Part shown: in pieces, positions 26,918 through 35,143 of the stretch
How the letters are laid out: each line of letters begins with the position of its first letter
Numbering within the stretch: the first letter of the stretch is position 1
Origin: Enterococcus moraviensis ATCC BAA-383
GTDB lineage: Bacteria; Bacillota; Bacilli; Lactobacillales; Enterococcaceae
Reading direction: 5' to 3'
Length of the DNA stretch: 64,000 nt
Assembly (NCBI RefSeq): GCF_000407445.1
Contig: NZ_ASWB01000001.1
Coordinates: 620,001 to 684,000, forward strand
The notes under the pieces: generated by a model
Seen by the model: only the letters and a program-made list of their open reading frames with translations
Database searches by the model: none
Told to the model about the DNA's origin: nothing
Made by a program: the position numbers and the translations under genes

Positions 26918-27949
26918 TTATGGATAAATCGGTAACTGATCCAATCCACACTGTTCCTCAAATCCTGCATAAAGATTTAAATTTTGGATTGCTTGGCCAG
27001 CAGCACCTTTGCCTAAATTATCGATGACTGTTACGATTGTGACCATATTTGTTTGCGGATTATAGGCAAGTCCGATGTCACAATAATTAGAGCCGATCAC
27101 TTGTTTAAGTGTTGGATAGTGGCCTACTTCTTGTATTCGAATAAAGTGATTATTTTCAAATTGTGTCTTATACAATTGAACTAATTCCTCGTCAGAAATT
27201 GGTTGCTTTAATTTAGCATAGGCTGTCAAAAAGATTCCTCTTGTCACTGGAATCAATGATGTTGAAAATTGAATGGTATTAAGCGTTACGTCCCATTTTT
27301 GTAACTGCTGAATGATTTCGGGAATATGTTGATGGCTATTCATTTTATACAACGTCATATTGTCATGTGTTTCAGAGAAATGAGTTGCAGATGATACGCC
27401 TTTGCCTGCACCAGAAACGCCTGACTTGGCGTCGATCACAATAGAATCTAATTCAATTTTATTGTTTCGTAATAATGGGGCTAAAGCTAATTCAGTTGCC
27501 GTTGCGTAACATCCAGGGTTCGCGATCCATTTTGACTTTGGACTGTCTCTAAACTCAGCTAGGCCATAATCAAATTGTTGAATCAGTTCAAGCGAAGCGG
27601 CAGATGAACCATACCAACTTTCATATTCCCCGGCTTTTTTTAAACGAAAATCACCAGACAAATCAATCACCGGAAAATTTGCTTTAATAAAAGGTAATGC
27701 TAACTCCTTTGATACTCCTGATGGTGTTGCTAATAAAACTAAATCGCTTTTTTCCATAATAATCGTTGGATCGATTTCTTCTAGTGGCAAAGAAATGAGC
27801 TGTTTTAAATGAGGATTAACAGCCTCAAATGATTTTTTATTCATCGAATGGCTATGAATTGAAACAACCTCAACATAAGGATGTTGTCTAAGATACCGTA
27901 ATAGTTCTAACCCGCTATACCCTGTTACACCAACAATCGAAACCTTCAT
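26918..27949 (-). CDS. argC: N-acetyl-gamma-glutamyl-phosphate reductase
   Basis: A 343-residue NADPH-dependent enzyme. MKVSIVGVTGYSGLELLR is the Rossmann loop and the catalytic cysteine lies in WIANPGCYATATELAL. HQHIPEI is also seen. The start is set at ATG 27949; a GTG 9 bp upstream is possible but the family begins at MKVSIVG. It is the first gene of argCBDF, behind a consensus promoter and tandem ARG boxes. Confidence 0.95.
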   Translation of the reverse strand: MKVSIVGVTGYSGLELLRYLRQHPYVEVVSIHSHSMNKKSFEAVNPHLKQLISLPLEEIDPTIIMEKSDLVLLATPSGVSKELALPFIKANFPVIDLSGDFRLKKAGEYESWYGSSAASLELIQQFDYGLAEFRDSPKSKWIANPGCYATATELALAPLLRNNKIELDSIVIDAKSGVSGAGKGVSSATHFSETHDNMTLYKMNSHQHIPEIIQQLQKWDVTLNTIQFSTSLIPVTRGIFLTAYAKLKQPISDEELVQLYKTQFENNHFIRIQEVGHYPTLKQVIGSNYCDIGLAYNPQTNMVTIVTVIDNLGKGAAGQAIQNLNLYAGFEEQCGLDQLPIYP

Positions 27950-28002
27950 AGACTTCACTTCTTTTCATTTTATTTTATTATCATACGAATGTTGTTTTTC
28001 AT

Positions 28003-28031
28003 ATTATAAGTTTTCTACTTGCACAAGTCAA
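28003..28031 (-). promoter_or_regulatory. Promoter of argCBDF
   Basis: On the minus strand TTGACT (28026-28031) and TATAAT (28003-28008) are separated by 17 bp. This is a near-consensus promoter about 50 bp before argC. Confidence 0.85.
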
Positions 28032-28039
28032 CGGTTTTT

Positions 28040-28077
28040 TATTAATTTATTCACAATTTATAAATAATTATTCATTA
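28040..28077 (-). promoter_or_regulatory. Tandem ARG boxes (ArgR/AhrC operator)
   Basis: Two TGAAT-N4-ATTCA-like sites lie just upstream of the -35 box. On the minus strand the stronger reads TGAATAATTATTTA (centre 28067.5) and the weaker TGAATAAATTAATA (centre 28046.5). Their centres are 21 bp apart, the classic spacing of paired ARG boxes. Confidence 0.65.
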
Positions 28078-28109
28078 TAACGCGCTATATACAGAATTAT
28101 ATGTATAAA

Positions 28110-28149
28110 AAAGTCAGAGACAGCCTTGTTGCGGGCTGTCTCTGACTTT
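28110..28149 (-). terminator. Terminator after the effector-binding-domain gene
   Basis: A perfect 16-bp stem (AAAGTCAGAGACAGCC) with an 8-nt loop is followed by T residues on the minus strand. Confidence 0.92.
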
Positions 28150-28169
28150 AAGCTATACTCTTGTGGGAT

Positions 28170-28559
28170 TTAAACAGAAAGATAAATCGTGATTGTTCCA
28201 TCTTTCTTATAATGTTCTACATCACTTAAATACGTACGTCTTGATTCTAAGTCCTTATCTTGCCAGATTTTTTGCCATGCTTCTCCAACACCTTCAGGGC
28301 TAGAAACCGCAACTGGTATTTCTTCATATGTTCCAGCATAGATGACTGATTGATCTAAGAAAACACCTTGTTCATTTCCAATCAACAAGTCATAGTCTCC
28401 TTTAAAATTGCTTTCATAATTTGAATAAACCGCAAAGAACTCCCCTTCCAAATCCATTCCAGGTACGTTACTCCATAACGCAATAATCTCGTCTAATCGA
28501 GCATTGTTCGTGCGAATTTTTTTACCTTTTATTGTCTTTTCTGTCAATTGAATCGTCAT
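28170..28559 (-). CDS. Stand-alone GyrI-like effector-binding domain protein
   Basis: A 129-residue protein of the AraC effector-binding/GyrI-like small-molecule-binding fold without a DNA-binding domain. Features are the MTIQLTEKTIKGKKIRTNN start, an IIALWSNVPG helix, VYSNYESNFKGDYDLLIG and the C-terminal strand GTITIYLSV. The start is ATG 28559, 8 nt after AAAGGAG; a GTG at 28568 is too close to that site. The ligand is unknown. Confidence 0.75.
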   Translation of the reverse strand: MTIQLTEKTIKGKKIRTNNARLDEIIALWSNVPGMDLEGEFFAVYSNYESNFKGDYDLLIGNEQGVFLDQSVIYAGTYEEIPVAVSSPEGVGEAWQKIWQDKDLESRRTYLSDVEHYKKDGTITIYLSV

Positions 28560-28597
28560 AATTCTCACTCCTTTAATTTTCTAAAAAAGTATAACGC

Positions 28598-28628
28598 AAA
28601 AATGATGACAACATTCTGTCATCATTTT
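28598..28628 (-). terminator. Terminator after the DUF554 gene
   Basis: A 12-bp stem (AAAATGATGACA) with a 6-nt loop and an A-rich flank lies just downstream of the DUF554 stop. Confidence 0.8.
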
Positions 28629-28636
28629 ATAAAAAA

Positions 28637-29353
28637 TCATAAATAAAATTGCACTGTAATAATTCCAATCAAAATAAGAATCCCTGGTAAATAGTTTGAT
28701 ACGCGAATCTTCGTAATGCCCATAATATTCAAACTAATCCCTAAGATCATCAATCCACCAATTGCACTTATCTCACCCATTAAAGTATCCATCAATTCTT
28801 TAGGAATATAGCGCATTAAAACACTCGCAAACAAAGCAATGATCCCTTGATAAAGAAATACTGGAACCGCAGAGAAAAGCACGCCCACACCTAATGTAGC
28901 CGTTAACATGATCGACATAAAACCATCCATTACAGCTTTTGTAAATAACGTTTGGTGATTATTAGCCACCCCACTTTCGATTGCACCAATGATTCCCATT
29001 GACCCAATCAGAAAAATCAGCGAAGCAGTCACAAATCCATCAGCAAAATTACTCCCTGGTTTTGCATACCGTTTTTCCAACATTAAACCAAAGTGATTCA
29101 TCTTATCTTCTATCCCTAAAACTTCGCCCAACATTGCCCCCAAGCACAAACTAATCAAAATAATGATAAATGAAGATGTTTTGAATGACATTTGCACGCC
29201 TAAAACTAACACCCCAAGCCCTATTCCTTTTGTTACAGTATCTTTCATTTGCTCTGAAATATTTCGTAAAACAGCGCCAAGTAAACTCCCGAAAATAATT
29301 GCTACTCCATTAACCAACGATCCTAATAAAATCATCTTTCTCATCCCAATCAT
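28637..29353 (-). CDS. DUF554 family membrane protein
   Basis: A polytopic protein of up to 238 residues with six or seven TM segments. The opening MILLGSLVNGVAIIFGSLLGA is typical of the DUF554 (YdfK/YqgA) family, and the GSMGIIGAIESG and DGFMSIMLTATLGVGV blocks follow. Three in-frame ATGs (29353, 29344, 29335) are possible; none has a strong ribosome site. The family resembles small transporters; its function is unknown. Confidence 0.8.
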   Translation of the reverse strand: MIGMRKMILLGSLVNGVAIIFGSLLGAVLRNISEQMKDTVTKGIGLGVLVLGVQMSFKTSSFIIILISLCLGAMLGEVLGIEDKMNHFGLMLEKRYAKPGSNFADGFVTASLIFLIGSMGIIGAIESGVANNHQTLFTKAVMDGFMSIMLTATLGVGVLFSAVPVFLYQGIIALFASVLMRYIPKELMDTLMGEISAIGGLMILGISLNIMGITKIRVSNYLPGILILIGIITVQFYL

Positions 29354-29474
29354 TATATACTTACGTACTTTTTCTTCTTATTATACGATAAGAGACTGGA
29401 AAGTGAAATTCTAATTCGTCTTGCAATAAAATTTTTTCTTTGTGCATACTGTTTGAACAATCATAATCTTTTTA

Positions 29475-29504
29475 TTGTTCTGTGCTATTTTTTCTAGGTA
29501 TAAT
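29475..29504 (+). promoter_or_regulatory. Promoter of the ThrE-type exporter genes
   Basis: TTGTTC (29475-29480) and TATAAT (29499-29504) with an 18-bp spacer lie 51 bp before the first gene. Confidence 0.6.
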
Positions 29505-29555
29505 CAACTATACTAATCATAGATACATGTTAGAACTTAAAAGTGAGGAAATAAA

Positions 29556-30308
29556 ATGACAACAATTGATATAGAAAAAGTCTTAGAGACTTGTTTACTG
29601 GCTGGAAAACTCATGCTAGAAAGCGATGCGGAAATGTATCGTGTAGAAGATACCATGAGTCGAATCGCTTTAGCTTCTGGTAATTACCGACTCGTTAGTT
29701 ACGTCACACAAACTGGGCTTTTTGTCGGTCTAGATGGCACCTCAACCATTCGTATGGTCCAAATTTTGAATCGTTCGATCAATTTGGAAAAAGTCTCTAA
29801 AATCAACCAACTTTCTAGAGAATATGTAAATGGTGACTACTCCTTAGATGCTCTTTTAAAAGAACTAAGAATTGTAGAACAAGAACGTAAATTCTTTCCT
29901 TTATGGATGAGATTCATTAGTGCCGCTATAATTAGCGGTACGATCATGATTTTATTTGGTGGGGTTTGGGCTGATTTACTTTTAACCTGTTTGATTGGAG
30001 GAATTGGTTTTATTCTGTATTATTCTAGTTTGAAAATTTTACGAATCAAATTTCTTTCCGAATTTTTGGCGGCCTTTTTCATCGGCTGTGCTGCACTTTT
30101 AAGTAGCAAAATCGGCTTAGGTGTGAATCAGGATATGATCATTATCGGCTGTGTTATGCCTCTTGTTCCTGGTGTCCAAATCACGAATGCCTTACGTGAC
30201 CTACTAGCTGGGCATTATCTTTCAGGCGTTTCAAGAGGGACTGAAGCAATGATGACTGCTTCTATGATTGGGTTTGCCATCGCTTTTGTTTTCCAATTAT
30301 TTTATTAA
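29556..30308 (+). CDS. ThrE family threonine/serine exporter, large subunit (DUF1212)
   Basis: A 250-residue protein. A soluble N-terminal half has LLAGKLMLESDAEMYRVEDTMSRIA, the conserved DUF1212 start, and about five TM helices follow from residue 118. GCVMPLVPGVQITNALRDLLAGHYLSGVSRG is the family signature. In Corynebacterium ThrE the two halves are fused; here they are separate genes 55 bp apart. Export of threonine/serine is inferred from the family; other small acids are possible. Confidence 0.83.
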   Translation: MTTIDIEKVLETCLLAGKLMLESDAEMYRVEDTMSRIALASGNYRLVSYVTQTGLFVGLDGTSTIRMVQILNRSINLEKVSKINQLSREYVNGDYSLDALLKELRIVEQERKFFPLWMRFISAAIISGTIMILFGGVWADLLLTCLIGGIGFILYYSSLKILRIKFLSEFLAAFFIGCAALLSSKIGLGVNQDMIIIGCVMPLVPGVQITNALRDLLAGHYLSGVSRGTEAMMTASMIGFAIAFVFQLFY

Positions 30309-30363
30309 AAAACATCTTCACCATTTTATGTATCCCATTTAGTTAGAATTTGGAGGGTTTCAT

Positions 30364-30840
30364 ATGCTTAATTTACTGGTCCAATTTTCATTTAGTTTTT
30401 TAGCTTCAGCGGCATACGCTATTATTACAAATGTTCCTAGACGCTCGCTGATTGCTTGTGGCTTATCTGGCGCCGCCGGTTGGATGTTTTACTGGTTTTC
30501 AACTCAATGGGGTGCAAATGCTGCCTTAGGTTCGTTATTGGGCGCTTTGAGTGTTGCTGCCGTCAGTTTTATCTGCTCAAGAAAGCTCAAATTGCCAGTG
30601 ACTATTTTTAATATTCCGGGAATGGTCCCTTTAGTTCCAGGTGGACTTGCCTATCAAGCAGTAAGAAATTTAGTCATCGGTAACTATGACACTGCTATGC
30701 ACTCGACTGTGCAAGCAATCATGATCGCTGGTGCAATTGCACTTGGTTTAGTTTTATCTGAGGTTTTCAACCATAATATCCGAAATTTTAAGGAAAAACG
30801 TGATATAGTTAGTTTAATTCGAAAAAAAGCAGAGAAATAA
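30364..30840 (+). CDS. ThrE family threonine/serine exporter, small subunit (DUF3815)
   Basis: A 158-residue membrane protein with four or five TM helices, the second half of a split ThrE exporter. The GMVPLVPGGLAYQAVRNLVIGNYDTAM block parallels the LVPGVQ signature of the partner. It starts at ATG 30364 after GGAGGG and is co-transcribed with the large subunit. Confidence 0.83.
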   Translation: MLNLLVQFSFSFLASAAYAIITNVPRRSLIACGLSGAAGWMFYWFSTQWGANAALGSLLGALSVAAVSFICSRKLKLPVTIFNIPGMVPLVPGGLAYQAVRNLVIGNYDTAMHSTVQAIMIAGAIALGLVLSEVFNHNIRNFKEKRDIVSLIRKKAEK

Positions 30841-30913
30841 TAAATATAGCGGGGTGAATTGATGAGTGTCTACACTGTTCTTTCATAATGAAACTAAGAA
30901 AGGATCAGCGCAA

Positions 30914-31342
30914 ATGATAAAAAAAATGGATACACTAACAACGGGTGAACTAGAAGAAATACTAGATATTTGGTTGACAGCAAACTATGATGCTCACCCA
31001 TTTATTCCCGATTCTTACTGGCAAGAAAATCTCGCTTTCGTAAGAGAACAACTCCCACTGGCTGAGTTATATATCTATCGTGAACAAAATAAAATCCTTG
31101 GTTTCCTTGGGGTAACCGATTCCTACATTGCAGGCATTTTTGTTCGCAGTGATTATCGGAAACAAGGAATCGGTAAAAAACTTTTGGATACAGTGAAACA
31201 AACTCATGATACATTAAATCTTTCAGTTTACGAAAAAAATAGCAATGCCCTTACTTTTTATGATAAACATGGGTTTCAAAAGAGTAATGAAAGCATCGAC
31301 GAGACGGGTGAACGTGAGTATCATCTTATCTGGAAAAAATAG
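30914..31342 (+). CDS. GNAT family N-acetyltransferase
   Basis: A 142-residue enzyme. The acetyl-CoA-binding block is IAGIFVRSDYRKQGIGKKLLDTVKQ (motif A, R/Q-x-x-G-x-G/A), and the C-terminal NALTFYDKHGFQ is typical of the YjaB/YiaC subgroup. The start is ATG 30914 with AAAGGAT; a longer reading from 30866 lacks a clear site. A 9-codon frame with its own ribosome site (30862-30888) precedes it. The substrate is unknown. Confidence 0.82.
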   Translation: MIKKMDTLTTGELEEILDIWLTANYDAHPFIPDSYWQENLAFVREQLPLAELYIYREQNKILGFLGVTDSYIAGIFVRSDYRKQGIGKKLLDTVKQTHDTLNLSVYEKNSNALTFYDKHGFQKSNESIDETGEREYHLIWKK

Positions 31343-31352
31343 TTTCACGATA

Positions 31353-31388
31353 AAAGCCGCATACTAGAAAAGTCTAGTATGCGGTTTT
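31353..31388. terminator. Bidirectional terminator between the GNAT gene and ycgQ-like gene
   Basis: A 12-bp stem (CCGCATACTAGA) with a 4-nt loop is flanked by A and T runs. Confidence 0.9.
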
Positions 31389-31421
31389 TATCAAATTCAA
31401 TTAATTTAGACACGTTTATTG

Positions 31422-32276
31422 TTAAAACGAACGATAGACATACTGATTTTTTGGTTCTTCAACTTTTTTTACTTTTGTAACATCTACCATGGGAATTTCA
31501 CGTTTAAACGGCGCATAGTAGCCAGAATGAATTGTTCCGGTCAATTCGACCCAGTCATTGTTTTTAAAGCTCTGACCTTCTGGCATATGAGTCATCAAGC
31601 CAAACACTCCTGAATCTGCTACGCAATGAATGATTCCGAAACGAAAGACAAATATATTTGCCTGATCATTTTGTGAAGAATTAAAAGCAAAACCTTTATA
31701 CGTAATCGTTTTTCCAATAAACTCACTCGGATAATTATAAATCAGCTCCATCACTTCTAAATAATTCTCTTCAGTAACAGTTACCTTGTCATCTTTAATA
31801 TATCTCGTCAACGCTTGTTTCATTTGCTTATCATAATCGGTCTTATCAAAATAAATGCTAGTATCTGGTTTCAAGTATTGTGTCTGTACATCTGGATCAC
31901 CTACAGATTCTTTACTTAAAGGAAAATTGAACCCTTTCGCTTCAACAATCGACGTATCTAAACTAACTGTCGGAAACATAAACCCTATAACCAAAGGCAA
32001 CGCTAATAAAAGATACGCAATTCCTCTTTGATAAGGCTTGTTCAGTCCATGGTCATGCTCCTCGCCATGATGGTGAGTGTGCTGGTGCTCTGACGTCTTT
32101 TTACTATCTTCTTTATTCCAAATAATCAATTGAACCATCGCTAAAACAAACGAAAGGGCCATCGATAATATAGCCAAATAACGATAATGAACATTGATAT
32201 ATTGGTCTAATCTGCCCGATACTTGTAAAAACATCATCAACATTGTATAACCAATCAAAATCAAAAATCGAATCAT
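31422..32276 (-). CDS. TIGR03943/YcgQ family permease subunit
   Basis: A 284-residue protein. Two TM helices at the N-terminus (about 2-20 and 33-53) precede a His-rich segment (HQHTHHHGEEHDHG, about 63-76). A third TM follows near 88-106, then an extracellular domain with VMELIYNYPSEFIGKTITYKGFAF and a RFGIIHCVADSGVFGLM block. This family always accompanies the YcgR-type permease encoded 14 bp upstream. The His cluster suggests a metal-related role; the substrate is unproven. Confidence 0.82.
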   Translation of the reverse strand: MIRFLILIGYTMLMMFLQVSGRLDQYINVHYRYLAILSMALSFVLAMVQLIIWNKEDSKKTSEHQHTHHHGEEHDHGLNKPYQRGIAYLLLALPLVIGFMFPTVSLDTSIVEAKGFNFPLSKESVGDPDVQTQYLKPDTSIYFDKTDYDKQMKQALTRYIKDDKVTVTEENYLEVMELIYNYPSEFIGKTITYKGFAFNSSQNDQANIFVFRFGIIHCVADSGVFGLMTHMPEGQSFKNNDWVELTGTIHSGYYAPFKREIPMVDVTKVKKVEEPKNQYVYRSF

Positions 32277-32290
32277 TTACTCTTCCCTCC

Positions 32291-33196
32291 CTAGATTGCT
32301 AATGCATATAAGCTGACAACCACTGTGACAATACCGACAAATTTTAACATGAATGATGTTTTAAAATAGCGTTTCATCATTAATAAATTCTTGATATCTA
32401 CCATTGGACCAAAAACGAGAAATCCTACAACAGGGCCATTACCAAATAGACTCAGCAACGATGATCCAATAAAAGCATCTGCTTCAGAACACAATGACAG
32501 TGTCGCCGCCAAAATAAGCATAACAAGAATAGCTAATAATTTCGTATGACCTAATTGCAACATTGCTCCAGTTGGCAAGTATGTTTGCATGGCAGCTGCA
32601 AGTAAAGAACCAAAAATCAAATAGCGTCCTGTATCAAAAAACTCATCGATTCCATGCGTCAGTACAGACCAACATTTATGCCAAAACGTTTCTTTTTCAT
32701 GAGGATGCTCTTCTTCTTCAAGCACACATGTATTATCAAAAGCGGATTGCTGTAATATAGGTGTTTTATTGATATAAGCCAACCAGACACCTACGACTAA
32801 CGCCACTAACATACTTCCTAAAACACGCCAAATAACAAATTTCACTGAATTGCCAAAAGCGATATACGTAGAAAAAAGTACGATAGGATTAATGATCGGT
32901 GCCGTTATCATAAAAGCAAACGCGGTATATGTCGGCACATCCTTCTTAACAAACTGATGAACAATCGGTACGATCCCACACTCACAAGAAGGGAAAAAAA
33001 AGCCCAAGAAACTTCCGACAATAATCGATAGAAATTTATTTTTAGGTAATATCCTCTTAACTCGCTCTGGCGTTAAAAATACATGTAACGCACCAGATAT
33101 CACGCACCCAAGCATGACGAATGGCAAAGCTTCGATTACGATGGACAAAAAAATCGTACCCATCTGTAAAACTGAATGAGGTAAAAATTGAAACAT
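32291..33196 (-). CDS. YcgR/ArsP-like permease (UPF0718, DUF318)
   Basis: A 301-residue polytopic permease with about eight TM helices. The signatures are FFFPSCECGIVPIVHQFVKK, TAFAFMITAPIINPIVLFST and a TLSLCSEADAFIGSSL block, with cysteines typical of the family. The start is ATG 33196 after GGGAGG; an in-frame start further upstream lacks a ribosome site. It probably forms a transporter with the YcgQ-like partner. Confidence 0.85.
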   Translation of the reverse strand: MFQFLPHSVLQMGTIFLSIVIEALPFVMLGCVISGALHVFLTPERVKRILPKNKFLSIIVGSFLGFFFPSCECGIVPIVHQFVKKDVPTYTAFAFMITAPIINPIVLFSTYIAFGNSVKFVIWRVLGSMLVALVVGVWLAYINKTPILQQSAFDNTCVLEEEEHPHEKETFWHKCWSVLTHGIDEFFDTGRYLIFGSLLAAAMQTYLPTGAMLQLGHTKLLAILVMLILAATLSLCSEADAFIGSSLLSLFGNGPVVGFLVFGPMVDIKNLLMMKRYFKTSFMLKFVGIVTVVVSLYALAI

Positions 33197-33218
33197 CGAA
33201 TTCCTCCCACTGCTAAAG

Positions 33219-33240
33219 ATAACATCTACAATCGTGTTAT
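33219..33240. promoter_or_regulatory. Inverted repeat before the YcgR-like permease gene
   Basis: ATAACA and TGTTAT with a 10-bp spacer lie immediately upstream of the ribosome site and could be an operator. The repeat does not match the Zur or Fur consensus, so no regulator is proposed. Confidence 0.3.
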
Positions 33241-33354
33241 ACCTGTTATTTTTTAACATTCAAAAATATAATTAACTATACTGCACCTCTCGCCAAAAAA
33301 CAAGACAAGGAAAACGTTATTAAAACATCTATAACATATTCAGTGCACAAAAAA

Positions 33355-33393
33355 GAAGTTGGGCCACAACGCTTACAGTTATGTCCCAACTTC
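33355..33393 (-). terminator. Terminator of the wal operon
   Basis: A hairpin with a 9-bp base stem (GAAGTTGGG/CCCAACTTC) and further internal pairing is followed by TTTTTT on the minus strand, just after walJ. Confidence 0.88.
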
Positions 33394-33401
33394 CTATTCG
33401 A

Positions 33402-34208
33402 TCAAAGTGCAAACATTTCTGATGCTGACTCTGGATCTGTATCGTAAACATTGAAATCAAAATTAACGCCGAGTCCTTTTTCTGCTAAAATCGATTCCAT
33501 TGCCATTCTTGCATGCTCTTTCGTATTATTTTCTTTGCTTAAATGCCCTAAATAAATTCGTTTCGTGTGATCCCCAATTACATCCGCCATCGTTAATGCA
33601 CCGTCATCATTCGATAAATGTCCCTTATCACCTAAAATGCGTTGTTTCAAACTCCACGGATAGGGGCCCATTCTTAAAATTTCTAATTCATGGTTACTTT
33701 CAATTAAATAAGCATCCGCATCTTTAATCGTTCCGCGAACATGGTCACTGCAATATCCTGTATCTGTAAGCATCACAAATGACCGGTTGTCTTTAAAGAA
33801 TCGATAAAATTGGGGAGCAGCTGCATCGTGGGAAACACCAAAACTCTCGATGTCCATATCCCCAAATGTCAGGACTTTGCCCATATCAAAAATGTGTTTT
33901 TGTTCAACAGCAACATTTCCTATCAAGGGATCCATAGCTGCCCACGTTTTTTCATTAGCGTAAACATCTAATTTATATTTTCTAGCTAAAACACCTACAC
34001 CATGAATATGATCTCGGTGTTCATGTGTCACTAAAATCGCATCTAAGTCTTCTGGTTTGCGATTGACTTCTGCCAGTAATGATGTAATTTTTTTTCCACT
34101 TAATCCTGCATCTATGAGCAGTTTTTTCTTCTCTGTTTCAATAAAAAGGGAATTACCGGTACTGCCACTAGCAAGAATGCTGATGTTAAAAGCTTGTTCT
34201 TGACTCAT
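33402..34208 (-). CDS. walJ: WalJ (VicX/YycJ) MBL-fold metallohydrolase
   Basis: A 268-residue metallo-beta-lactamase-fold protein. The HEHRDHIHGVG metal-binding motif (THEHRDH), MLTDTGYCSDH and a later GHLS histidine are visible. It is the last gene of walRKHIJ. In B. subtilis and streptococci this protein is linked to DNA-end processing or replication/division coordination, but its substrate is not settled. Confidence 0.93.
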   Translation of the reverse strand: MSQEQAFNISILASGSTGNSLFIETEKKKLLIDAGLSGKKITSLLAEVNRKPEDLDAILVTHEHRDHIHGVGVLARKYKLDVYANEKTWAAMDPLIGNVAVEQKHIFDMGKVLTFGDMDIESFGVSHDAAAPQFYRFFKDNRSFVMLTDTGYCSDHVRGTIKDADAYLIESNHELEILRMGPYPWSLKQRILGDKGHLSNDDGALTMADVIGDHTKRIYLGHLSKENNTKEHARMAMESILAEKGLGVNFDFNVYDTDPESASEMFAL

Positions 34209-34261
34209 TTTTTTCTTCGCTTCCCTTCATTAGTCTACAGCTACTTATTATACAACCATCA

Positions 34262-35143
34262 CTACTGATTTTCCACCTTAGGAACAATATTATTTGTAAT
34301 GATCGTATTGCTCATGGCATTTACTTGTTCAAGCTGTAAATTACTGTCACTTGATTTGATGCCAACAAACCAAACAGGGACGTACACATTTTTCTCACGT
34401 ATTTTATATATTCTAGTATACGCTAATTTCCGAAATGTAATTTTAGCATTACTTGGAATTTTATTATTGATATACAAGGTTTCGATTGCATCTCGTTCCG
34501 AATACAAATCCATCTTATCACGAAGTTCTTCAATCGTTTGGATATGCGTTTGCGTGTATTTATAGATTTTGTGTAGCTCCTCTGGTTCGTCTGACTTTTC
34601 CAATTTCAAAGAAATTTGTGCAGTGTCATCTTTAAAAGGGATCGTCTTGTATTTTTGCGATACAATAATTTCAGGAAATTCCCCATCCAGTATTGAAAAA
34701 TCAGGTAGATACGTATATTCATTCCCGAAAAGCACACTGTCTCTATCATTTAGAAAGGCTTCTAACGATTTCCCGACATTTTTTTCATCAATAAAATAAC
34801 TTGTTTGTGTAATATTTATCTGAGGATAAACAGTTATTGAATTATCCAGTGGTTCGACGCCATTCTTAAAAAAATTACGGTTTCTGGTTTCTCGTTCACG
34901 CTGAATCGCTTCATAAAGGTTCGTTTGTTCCCCGCTTAAATAGTAGCCTTCCATTTTTTCTCCAGAAAGCGTCCCTTTAAACGTAATTCCTTCTTTGCCA
35001 AGACGTTTTTCAATACTATCCGTCTGATCCGAAAAAGAAACACTATTTTCCTCTTTTAAGCCTTCCTGATAAATTCCAAACAGAAACATGTTGAGACCTA
35101 AAAAGGCTAAAAAGAAAATCCATTCTATTCGTTTGAAGTCCAT
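34262..35143 (-). CDS. walI: WalI (YycI) regulatory membrane protein
   Basis: A 293-residue protein with one N-terminal TM helix (WIFFLAFLGLNMFLFGIYQ) and an extracellular YycI domain. In B. subtilis WalI and WalH bind WalK through their TM helices and restrain the kinase. It starts in a TAATG overlap with walH, indicating coupling. Sequence conservation in this family is low; the call rests on size, topology and operon position. Confidence 0.9.
   Translation of the reverse strand: MDFKRIEWIFFLAFLGLNMFLFGIYQEGLKEENSVSFSDQTDSIEKRLGKEGITFKGTLSGEKMEGYYLSGEQTNLYEAIQRERETRNRNFFKNGVEPLDNSITVYPQINITQTSYFIDEKNVGKSLEAFLNDRDSVLFGNEYTYLPDFSILDGEFPEIIVSQKYKTIPFKDDTAQISLKLEKSDEPEELHKIYKYTQTHIQTIEELRDKMDLYSERDAIETLYINNKIPSNAKITFRKLAYTRIYKIREKNVYVPVWFVGIKSSDSNLQLEQVNAMSNTIITNNIVPKVENQ

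Noticed and set aside
33219-33240. Zur box before the YcgR/YcgQ permease genes
   Set aside because: The inverted repeat ATAACA-N10-TGTTAT does not resemble the Zur palindrome, so zinc control is not claimed.
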